Origin: Nitrospirae bacterium RBG_19FT_COMBO_42_15
Lineage (GTDB): Bacteria; Nitrospirota; CAKKRA01; 9FT-COMBO-42-15
DNA length: 5,516 nucleotides
Reading direction: 5' to 3'
Assembly (NCBI GenBank): GCA_001803815.1
Contig: MHEL01000161.1
Location: forward strand, 1-5,516
This document shows, piece after piece, positions 1 through 5,516 of the stretch (positions within the stretch are counted from its first letter, which is position 1; the number at the start of each line of letters is the position of its first letter). Below the pieces are notes generated by a model, which was not told the DNA's origin, did no database searches, and worked only from the letters and a program-made list of their open reading frames with translations. The position numbers and the translations under genes were made by a program.

Positions 1-1255
1 AGCGGGATTTAATCTTATTCCGCACCCTCTTTAAGTCTTTCAGGCTGAACTGGTCAGAATAGACTGGTCCACCATTGCTATCGTAGTAGTATCCCGGCGT
101 TTTAGCAATCACTTCCTTCAGCGGTGAATACTTTTCCACCCTCAATTTCTGAAAACCTATTGTGTCTAAATGAAGCTCCTTTGCAAAATCAGCGATATAG
201 ACCATCTCATCTTCTGTCTCGCCAATGTTGCCGTATATAAAATAGCCATGAATGTAAAAGTTGTACTTATTTAGTACCTTAAATGCCTCCCTGATCTTCT
301 GCTGGGTGAATCCCTTCTGCAGCTGCTCTAAAATTCTGTCATGAGGTGATTCTATGCCCATTAAAAATAACTTAAAACCTGCCTTTTCAGCCTTTTCCAA
401 AAGCACTGGATGGTTTGCAATTTCTATTCTGGTTTGAACAGTGAATATCTTTTTTATATTGTTTTCAATTATAAGGTCGCACAGCTTCTCGCTTCTTTTT
501 GGATTGGTAAAAAAATTATCGTCAGAAAAGAGCACCACATCAGCAGTAATGGTTTTCAATTCTTCAATCACAGATTCAAGCGACCTTTCTGCATATGCCC
601 TTTTCTGTCCAAGGGGATTTAGACTGAATGTGCAAAACTTGCAATGATAAGGGCAGCCCCTGGTAGTGAGGATTGTATCAAAGGTCAAATTTGTCAGTTT
701 TATGCCATGTACAACTAAGTGATAGTTATTCTTTCTTAAACTTCTATCCGGGAAGGAAATGCTGTTGACATCAACGAGTGGTCTATTATTATTATGAACT
801 ATTTTGCCGTTCTCTCTATAAGAAATGCCGAGGATATCCTTATACGGCGCACCGCTGACTATTTCCTTAATTGTCACATCACCTTCACCGCGTACAATAA
901 CATCAATAGTTGGGCATCTGTTGAATAGATGTTCCACTTCTTCAGTAGCCTTATACCCCCCTACGACCACTGGAATATCATCAGGCAGTTTACAGATTAG
1001 CTCGCAAATCTCTTTAAAATTAAAGTTCCATGTGATGCTGATGCATATAAGGTCAATCTCTTTCCTGATAAACTCATTTAGATTATTTATATCCTGAAAT
1101 TCCTTTTCATGCCTCAAATCCATGAGGGTTATTTTTCCCACAAGGTTTTTCATACTCGTTGCAATATATTCAATTCCAGTCGGAGGGAAAAGCCCGGCCG
1201 CAGATGTAGAGTCTTTGTAATAAGGATTTAAGGCAAGGACATGATTATATTTCAT
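1..1255 (-). CDS. B12-binding-domain radical SAM protein, C-terminus cut by window edge
   Basis: I translated the minus strand from the ATG at 1255; it stays open for 418 codons to the left edge, so the 3' end is missing. Residues 1 to about 130 look like the Rossmann-like cobalamin-binding domain found before radical SAM cores (opening MKYNHVLALNP, then DLICIS near 68-73, VVVGG at 96-100, VRGEGD at 121-126). A linker with SFPDRSL (167-173) follows. The radical SAM core begins near 190, with the cluster motif RGCPYHCKFC giving Cys201, Cys205 and Cys208 (CX3CX2C), followed by FSDDNFF (243-249) and GIES (300-303) and the KG at 314-315. Known for the family: these cysteines hold a 4Fe-4S cluster that cleaves S-adenosylmethionine; members do methylations, ring formations and other radical chemistry. 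The substrate is not recognisable here. An in-frame TAG upstream (1309-1311) limits the start; no good Shine-Dalgarno precedes the ATG. It lies 72 bases downstream of the acyl-CoA dehydrogenase. Confidence 0.93.
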   Translation of the reverse strand, partial: MKYNHVLALNPYYKDSTSAAGLFPPTGIEYIATSMKNLVGKITLMDLRHEKEFQDINNLNEFIRKEIDLICISITWNFNFKEICELICKLPDDIPVVVGGYKATEEVEHLFNRCPTIDVIVRGEGDVTIKEIVSGAPYKDILGISYRENGKIVHNNNRPLVDVNSISFPDRSLRKNNYHLVVHGIKLTNLTFDTILTTRGCPYHCKFCTFSLNPLGQKRAYAERSLESVIEELKTITADVVLFSDDNFFTNPKRSEKLCDLIIENNIKKIFTVQTRIEIANHPVLLEKAEKAGFKLFLMGIESPHDRILEQLQKGFTQQKIREAFKVLNKYNFYIHGYFIYGNIGETEDEMVYIADFAKELHLDTIGFQKLRVEKYSPLKEVIAKTPGYYYDSNGGPVYSDQFSLKDLKRVRNKIKSR

Positions 1256-1327
1256 AAAATTCAGATTATCATTGATTATACTCAAAGTCAATTCAAAATT
1301 AGATTTCCCCTAATGAGGCTTCCAAAC

Positions 1328-2482
1328 CTACACAAACGCCTTTATTCCCAGAATGTTTCCTGCAATAATCAGCTTTTGGATTTCAGATGTTCCTTCATAA
1401 ATAGTCGCAACCTTTGCATCGCGGTAATATCTCTCAAGTGGATATTCATTGGAATAGCCATAGGCGCCGTGTATCTGTATTGCCTCTGATGCTGCATTTA
1501 CTGCTGCCTCTGAGGCATAGAGCTTTGCCATTGAGGTCTCTGTTGTATTCCTGATGCCTTTATTTTTTAAATGCCCTGCCCTGTAAACTAAAAGCCTTGC
1601 AGCATCAAGGTCAACAGCCATCTTTGCAATCTTTTCCTGAATCAGTTGAAAAGAGCCGATGGGTTTTCCAAACTGCTGCCTCTGTTTTGCATACTTCACA
1701 CATGCATCAAGACATCCCTGAATAATACCTACACTTCCTGCTGCAACACTGTATCTGCCATTGTCTAAGGCAAACATGGCAATTTTAAAACCGTCGCCAG
1801 CCTGACCAAGCAAGTTTTCCTTAGACACTCTGCAATCAGCAAACACAAGCTCGCCAGTATCAGATGAACGAAGGCCGAGCTTTCCAGTAATCTTATTTGC
1901 TGTAAATCCCTTTGTCCCCTTTTCTATCAAAAAAGCTGCAATGCCTTTATGTTTTTTTGATTTATCTATTTGTGCAAAAACAATGGCAATATCAGCAACT
2001 GTGCCGTTTGATATCCATATCTTTGTCCCATTGATAAACCACTCATTATTTTTTAAAACAGCAGTGGTAGACTGGTTCCCTGCATCAGAGCCTGCGTCCG
2101 GCTCTGTTAAGCCAAAGCAGCCGAGCATCTCGACTTTGCATAACTTTGAAAGGTATTTTTTCTTCTGTTCTTCAGTTCCCCATTTCAGGATTGTAAGCTC
2201 AACAAGGGAAATCTGAACAGAGAGTGTTGTGCGGAGTGAAGAACAGCCTCTGCCAATCTCTTCTGTAATAATGGCATGGCTGATATAATCAAGGCCAGCG
2301 CCGCCATATTCAACAGGAATCGGCCCTCCAAGAAGGCCTAACGGCGCCATTTTTTGAAGTAATTCTCGTGGAAACCTTTCCTTTAAATCATTCTCTCTTG
2401 CAGCAGGGCTGACCTCTTTGTCAACAAAATCCCTTACAGTATCTTTTATCATCTGCTGTTCAGAAGAAAGGTCAAAGTCCAT
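1328..2482 (-). CDS. Acyl-CoA dehydrogenase (FAD flavoprotein), complete
   Basis: The 384-residue protein has the length and layout of the acyl-CoA dehydrogenase family: N-terminal helical domain (about 1-115), middle beta domain and C-terminal helical domain (about 230-384). These enzymes use FAD to make an alpha,beta double bond in an acyl-CoA and pass electrons to an electron-transfer flavoprotein. Visible signatures are FGLTEPDAGSD (124-133 region), WISNG (156-160), KQRQQFGKPI (266-275), IHGAYGY (337-343) and YEGTSEIQ, whose Glu363 is the expected catalytic base. The ATG at 2482 is chosen because MDFDLSSEQQ is the normal family N-terminus and AGGA sits 11 bases upstream; a GTG at 2506 would add eight unlikely residues. 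Arg84 and Ser88 align with glutaryl-CoA dehydrogenase carboxylate-binding positions, so a dicarboxylyl-CoA substrate is possible but unproven; short-chain or branched acyl-CoA remain equally open. No ETF gene is in the window. Confidence 0.96.
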   Translation of the reverse strand: MDFDLSSEQQMIKDTVRDFVDKEVSPAARENDLKERFPRELLQKMAPLGLLGGPIPVEYGGAGLDYISHAIITEEIGRGCSSLRTTLSVQISLVELTILKWGTEEQKKKYLSKLCKVEMLGCFGLTEPDAGSDAGNQSTTAVLKNNEWFINGTKIWISNGTVADIAIVFAQIDKSKKHKGIAAFLIEKGTKGFTANKITGKLGLRSSDTGELVFADCRVSKENLLGQAGDGFKIAMFALDNGRYSVAAGSVGIIQGCLDACVKYAKQRQQFGKPIGSFQLIQEKIAKMAVDLDAARLLVYRAGHLKNKGIRNTTETSMAKLYASEAAVNAASEAIQIHGAYGYSNEYPLERYYRDAKVATIYEGTSEIQKLIIAGNILGIKAFV

Positions 2483-2493
2483 AGGCGGGATTT

Positions 2494-2513
2494 TCCTGCT
2501 GCGCACGGCAGCA
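2494..2513 (-). promoter_or_regulatory. Ribosome binding site of the acyl-CoA dehydrogenase with adjoining hairpin
   Basis: On the minus strand TGCTGC (2513-2508) and GCAGCA (2502-2497) form a perfect 6-base-pair stem with a 5-base loop. The following AGGA (2497-2494), the best Shine-Dalgarno candidate for the ATG at 2482, begins inside the last stem base. This supports the ATG start and could modulate translation, or protect the 5' side of a processed message. There is no U-run after it, so it does not look like a terminator. The functional role is inference. Confidence 0.35.
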
Positions 2514-2527
2514 AAGGGCTAAGATGC

Positions 2528-2773
2528 TCAGCCTTTTTTAGAATCGTAATTATAAAAGAGAAAATATAATATTATTGAGCCAAGGGCAATATATTTATAA
2601 ATCTCATCGCCTTTTAAAAACCATAGAAGAAGGCCTATAGCCCCGATTCCAGTGCTTGTCCAGCTGATTATTTTAATAACATTAGACGGAAGTTTCTTTA
2701 CAAATTTCCCTGCAAAAATCATAATAAAAATAAGCAATACAAAAAAGGCTATATAAACGATTGTAATGTTCAT
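2528..2773 (-). CDS. Small three-helix membrane protein, unknown function
   Basis: I do not recognise this 81-residue protein. It is very hydrophobic, with three probable membrane helices at about 4-21, 32-53 and 57-74. Lysines at 23, 26 and 27 between helices 1 and 2, and at 79-80 near the C-terminus, suggest by the positive-inside rule that the N-terminus faces out and the C-terminus faces the cytoplasm; the short KGDE turn (54-57) would be outside. No cysteines, histidine clusters or lipobox are seen. The ATG at 2773 has no Shine-Dalgarno before it but lies seven bases after a good -10 element, consistent with leaderless translation. Its reading frame ends 45 bases before the acyl-CoA dehydrogenase ATG, so it is probably the first gene of that transcript. 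It is supported as real by the promoter, by gap-filling position and by its coherent membrane pattern, not by homology. Confidence 0.75.
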   Translation of the reverse strand: MNITIVYIAFFVLLIFIMIFAGKFVKKLPSNVIKIISWTSTGIGAIGLLLWFLKGDEIYKYIALGSIILYFLFYNYDSKKG

Positions 2774-2810
2774 GATTGTGATATTAATCTAAAAAGTATT
2801 CGGCTGTCAA
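2774..2810 (-). promoter_or_regulatory. Sigma70-like promoter for the small membrane protein group
   Basis: Reading the minus strand, a perfect -35 TTGACA (2810-2805) is followed by an 18-base spacer and TAATAT (2786-2781), which matches the -10 consensus at four of six positions including the key first A and final T. The alternative -10 TTAATA with a 17-base spacer is weaker. The predicted start of transcription is near 2774-2775, one or two bases before the ATG at 2773, so the transcript would be essentially leaderless. The -35 begins 13 bases after the permease stop codon. It would give the left gene group transcription independent of the exporter operon. Confidence 0.6.
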
Positions 2811-2823
2811 GGGATTTATTTCT

Positions 2824-4035
2824 TTACTCATACCTCAGCGACTCTATCGGGTCAAGTAATGATGCCTTGCGCGCAGGGTATATGCCAAAGAAGATGCCGA
2901 CTGCCATTGAAAAGAAGAAGGCAAGAAGCACAGACCAGAGGGTCACCTGTGTCGGGAGATAAAATGGAAGAAAAAATGGTATTATTACTGAGAGCCCTGC
3001 CCCAAGTATTATTCCGATAATACCGCCGACTATGCTTAATGTAATTGACTCAATCAGAAATTGAACAAGTATATCCTTGTGCCTTGCGCCAATAGCCTTT
3101 CTTATCCCAATCTCCCTTGTCCTCTCCCTTACTGATACAAGCATTATGTTCATTATGCCGATGCCGCCGACAACCAATGATATGCCTGCAATGCCGGCGA
3201 GCACGCCTGTCATAATGGTTAATATGGTCTGCATGGTTGATAGGATATCGCTCTGGCTTGTAATTGTAAAATCCTCTTTGTTGCTGTGCCTCTTTATCAG
3301 CAGCTCCTTTATCTCAGCTATTGCGGCGTTAAGATTTTCAGGCCTCTTTACAGATGAGATTATCTCAAACAGCTTGTCCGTATCAAAAAGCTCCTCTGCG
3401 CTTGTAACAGGGATAAAAACAACATCATCAAAGTCCATGCCGAGGCTCACCCCTTTCGATCCCATGATGCCTACTACCCTGTATCTCGATTCGCCGACAG
3501 TTACTAATTTCCCCAGCGCATTTTCATGCCCGAATAGCTCCTTCTTTGTCGTTTTTCCCATAGCAATTACCTTTTTTTTGGTATCAATATCCACTTGCGT
3601 AACAAAAGAGCCTGATTCAATTTTTAATATCCTAAGATTCAGGTATTCAGGTGTTATGCCGATTACAGTGGTATCCCTGCTAAGGTTGCTATATTTTACG
3701 TTTGCTGTGCCCAATATAACAGGCACTGCCTCTTTTAGATATTGGGACCTTCTTTTTAAGAAGAGGGCGTCATCATAGGATAATTTTCTGACTGTGCCGA
3801 CAGAATGGGGTCTGAAACCGCCTTTGGTGTCTACCTTGCCGGGTGTGATGATTAAAAGGTTTGAGCCGAGGCCTGTAAGTTCAGTCTCAATGTATTTTCT
3901 CGCGCCCTCTCCAACTGACACAAGGAGGATAACAGCAGTAACGCCGATTATCACGCCCAGCATTGTTAGTGAAGAGCGGACCTTGTTTGCCATAAGGGCC
4001 TCAATAGAGACCCTGAATGTTTCATTTATATTCAT
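2824..4035 (-). CDS. MacB-type ABC transporter permease
   Basis: This 403-residue protein is a complete MacB/FtsX-family permease. Helix 1 lies at about 22-41, followed by a periplasmic domain of roughly 230 residues (about 45-270, MacB_PCD type), then helices at about 273-299, 325-353 and 366-386. The conserved FtsX-domain segment [18 protein letters not shown] (301-318) and the C-terminal [18 protein letters not shown] (386-403) are both typical. In the family these permeases do not move substrate through the inner membrane in the usual way; ATP hydrolysis drives a mechanical motion that expels periplasmic substrate through a partner channel. Here the ATPase is a separate upstream gene, whereas E. 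coli MacB is one fused protein. The start ATG overlaps the ATPase stop as ATGA; the only GG-rich stretch is one base from the ATG, so translation probably depends on coupling. Substrate (antibiotic, peptide, lipid or siderophore) is unknown. Confidence 0.95.
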   Translation of the reverse strand: MNINETFRVSIEALMANKVRSSLTMLGVIIGVTAVILLVSVGEGARKYIETELTGLGSNLLIITPGKVDTKGGFRPHSVGTVRKLSYDDALFLKRRSQYLKEAVPVILGTANVKYSNLSRDTTVIGITPEYLNLRILKIESGSFVTQVDIDTKKKVIAMGKTTKKELFGHENALGKLVTVGESRYRVVGIMGSKGVSLGMDFDDVVFIPVTSAEELFDTDKLFEIISSVKRPENLNAAIAEIKELLIKRHSNKEDFTITSQSDILSTMQTILTIMTGVLAGIAGISLVVGGIGIMNIMLVSVRERTREIGIRKAIGARHKDILVQFLIESITLSIVGGIIGIILGAGLSVIIPFFLPFYLPTQVTLWSVLLAFFFSMAVGIFFGIYPARKASLLDPIESLRYE

Positions 4036-4742
4036 ACCTTTAAAGCAGATAGAGAGTTACGGTGGGCATTTTTTTCATCCTTTACAATAGCGCCGTCTTT
4101 TATATGTATTATCCTTTTTGAAAACCTTGCGATATTCGGCTCATGTGTCACAAGGATTATTGTAACGCCCTTCTCCTCGTTAAGGTGCTGAAGTATAGCC
4201 ATTATCTGCTCGCCTGATTTGCTGTCAAGGTTTCCTGTGGGCTCATCCGCGAGTATTATGCCGGGGTTGTTCACAAGCGCCCTTGCAATGGCAACCCTCT
4301 GCTGCTGGCCGCCTGAAAGCTCGGTTGGTTTGTGATCTATCCTGTTTTCAAGACCCACTGCCTTCATTGCATCAAGCGACCTCTTGCGCCATTCCTCAGC
4401 AGGCAGACCGCTGTAGATTAATGGAAGCTCAACATTTTTTATTGCAGAAAACCTCGGCAGGAGATTAAAGGACTGGAATATGAAACCTATCTTTTCATTC
4501 CTTATCCTTGCAAGCTCATCATCAGAGAGATCGCTTACCTCTTTATTGAATAGTTTATATGAGCCTGATGTCGGCCTGTCAAGACAGCCAATGATGCTCA
4601 TTAATGTGGACTTCCCTGAACCGGAAGGCCCCATGAGCGATATAAACTCGCCATCACTGACGGACAGAGAGACGCCGCGCAGGGCATCTATTGACTGATC
4701 GCCCATCCTGTATGTTTTCTTAATGTCTTTGACTATTATCAT
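4032..4742 (-). CDS. MacB/LolD-type ABC transporter ATP-binding protein
   Basis: The 236-residue protein carries every motif of an active ABC ATPase: aromatic A-loop Tyr11, Walker [10 protein letters not shown] (38-46), Q-loop Gln90, signature LSGGQ (142-146) with the following QQR, Walker B IILADE (162-167, catalytic Glu167), D-loop NLDS (171-174) and switch His200. The sequence GNLDS and the length place it in the MacB/LolD/FtsE-like group that energises FtsX-type permeases. It acts as a dimer on the cytoplasmic side with the downstream permease, to which it is joined by an ATGA overlap (4032-4035). Its own ATG overlaps the stop of the membrane fusion protein in the same way (4739-4742), with AAAGG ten bases upstream as ribosome binding site. 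The gene pair with the fusion protein makes a MacAB-like exporter more likely than a LolCDE lipoprotein-release system. Confidence 0.97.
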   Translation of the reverse strand: MIIVKDIKKTYRMGDQSIDALRGVSLSVSDGEFISLMGPSGSGKSTLMSIIGCLDRPTSGSYKLFNKEVSDLSDDELARIRNEKIGFIFQSFNLLPRFSAIKNVELPLIYSGLPAEEWRKRSLDAMKAVGLENRIDHKPTELSGGQQQRVAIARALVNNPGIILADEPTGNLDSKSGEQIMAILQHLNEEKGVTIILVTHEPNIARFSKRIIHIKDGAIVKDEKNAHRNSLSALKV

Positions 4743-5516
4743 ATATTTTCAGCCTTTACCCTCACACCATCCTTAAGCCCTTCAGTATCAGGCTCAGTAA
4801 TAATCATATCGCCTTCCTCAAGCCCTTTTTTTATCTCAGTAAAGCTCCAGTTAGACAAGCCTATCTCTATCTCTCCAAGGAGCGCCCTGCTATCCCTTAT
4901 TATGTAGACCCGTTTTTTCCCCTCCCTCTCCATGATAGCCTGCGTAGGTATGGAGATAACATTGGCTGCTATATCTGTCAGGACTTCTATATCTGCTGAC
5001 ATCCCTGCCTTTAAAAGAGGCTTATTTCTTTCAAATCTTACCCTCACTTCAAATGTCCTCGTCTCCTGCTTTAATCCTGCAACAATAGGCGATATTTTAT
5101 ATATAACGCCGTTGAAGGATTTGCCCTGATACGCGTCGAGGGTTATATTTACTGCCTGATTTAGCCTTAACCGCGCTACATCAACCTCATCTATAGTGGC
5201 GGAGACATAGAGTCTCTCTGGGTCAATTATTTCAAGAAGCGGCGCGCCGACTATAACTAATTCACCCTTTTCAACATGCTTCTTTGCAATTATACCATTA
5301 AACGGCGCTTTTATAATTGAATATCCCTGAAGGGTTGATAGTTCTTTAATGGCTGAGTCGTAATTTGTTTTTGCTATATCATAAATCTTTTGCGCTGCAT
5401 CCAAATCCTGCTGTGAAATAATTCCGTCATTAAAAAGCCCTTTCAGCCTCTTTAAATTTCTCTCAGCATCAATAAAGGTAGCCTTTAATTCATCAATCCT
5501 GTTTTGTATCTTTACC
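4739..5516 (-). CDS. Periplasmic membrane fusion protein (HlyD/MacA-like), N-terminus outside window
   Basis: The frame is open across the right edge; 258 C-terminal residues are visible and no start is needed inside the window (an internal TTG at 5404 lies within the hairpin and is not a start). Visible residues 1-60 are the second half of an alpha-helical hairpin, including R23, L27 and S34 spaced as in the RLS motif that AcrA and MacA use to contact TolC. Residues 67-98 ([20 protein letters not shown] and onward) are the returning half of the lipoyl domain, about 103-180 a beta-barrel, and about 188-258 the membrane-proximal domain. Known role: it bridges the inner-membrane transporter and an outer-membrane channel and stimulates the ATPase. 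The signal or membrane anchor is not visible. It is the first visible gene of the exporter operon and overlaps the ATPase by ATGA. An outer-membrane factor could lie further right. Confidence 0.93.
   Translation of the reverse strand, partial: VKIQNRIDELKATFIDAERNLKRLKGLFNDGIISQQDLDAAQKIYDIAKTNYDSAIKELSTLQGYSIIKAPFNGIIAKKHVEKGELVIVGAPLLEIIDPERLYVSATIDEVDVARLRLNQAVNITLDAYQGKSFNGVIYKISPIVAGLKQETRTFEVRVRFERNKPLLKAGMSADIEVLTDIAANVISIPTQAIMEREGKKRVYIIRDSRALLGEIEIGLSNWSFTEIKKGLEEGDMIITEPDTEGLKDGVRVKAENI

Noticed and set aside
410..1097. Several short plus-strand open frames between 410 and 1097.
   Set aside because: They are antisense to the continuous radical SAM frame with its CX3CX2C motif and show no protein-like features.
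2483..2506. GTG at 2506 as an eight-residue upstream start for the acyl-CoA dehydrogenase.
   Set aside because: The added residues MRSRKIPP are not family-like and overlap the hairpin and AGGA site that serve the ATG at 2482; MDFDLSSEQQ is the usual N-terminus.
2774..2823. Possible terminator after the permease gene.
   Set aside because: No stem followed by a T-run is present in these 50 bases; the space is filled by the promoter instead, so exporter transcripts may read through.
3077..3778. A 233-codon open frame on the plus strand, opposite the permease gene.
   Set aside because: It lies wholly antisense to a well-supported MacB-type permease, has a low-complexity Ser/Pro/Ile-rich translation with no recognisable motif, and no ribosome binding site was identified.
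5402..5404. TTG at 5404 as the start of the membrane fusion protein.
   Set aside because: The same frame continues upstream to the window edge and encodes the expected hairpin helix with the RLS motif, so the TTG is an internal Leu codon.
1..5516. Search for tRNA, CRISPR repeats, insertion sequence ends, phage genes and defence systems.
   Set aside because: No repeat-spacer pattern, transposase motif, cloverleaf-like sequence or defence gene was seen by reading both strands; the window is filled almost fully by six metabolic and transport genes.

Overview
The window reads as a stretch of a Gram-negative bacterial chromosome with moderate-to-low GC content (by eye, higher over the transporter genes and lower toward the left end). 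All six supported genes lie on the minus strand, so transcription runs from right to left. No rRNA, tRNA, CRISPR array, insertion sequence or phage gene was seen. The taxon cannot be fixed from this sequence. The membrane fusion protein keeps a motif used to dock onto a TolC-type outer-membrane channel, which argues for a two-membrane cell. The B12-dependent-type radical SAM gene is typical of anaerobic or microaerobic lineages, but this is an inference.

Right part (about 2824-5516): an export operon of the MacAB type. In transcription order it encodes a periplasmic membrane fusion protein (5' end outside the window), an ABC ATPase and a MacB-type permease. Both junctions are 4-base ATGA overlaps, so the three proteins are probably made in coupled fashion. 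Together they would form a tripartite pump or efflux assembly with an outer-membrane channel encoded elsewhere. The substrate cannot be read from sequence.

Left part (1-2773): a second group of genes. It starts with a small 81-residue three-helix membrane protein of unknown function, followed by a full acyl-CoA dehydrogenase and then a cobalamin-binding-domain radical SAM enzyme that runs off the left edge. A good sigma70-like promoter (TTGACA, 18 bases, TAATAT) lies between the permease stop and the small membrane gene. It is so close to the ATG that the message would start 1-2 bases before the start codon, that is, be leaderless. The gaps within this group (45 and 72 bases) contain no convincing terminator, so the three genes may be one transcript.

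The features are mostly ordinary families. The points most worth a second look are the leaderless promoter, the acyl-CoA dehydrogenase residues that match part of the glutaryl-CoA dehydrogenase carboxylate pocket, a small hairpin touching the dehydrogenase ribosome binding site, and the unexplained pairing of a small membrane protein, a dehydrogenase and a radical SAM enzyme. No clear new system is visible. All intergenic gaps are under 80 bases, so there is no long gene-free stretch.
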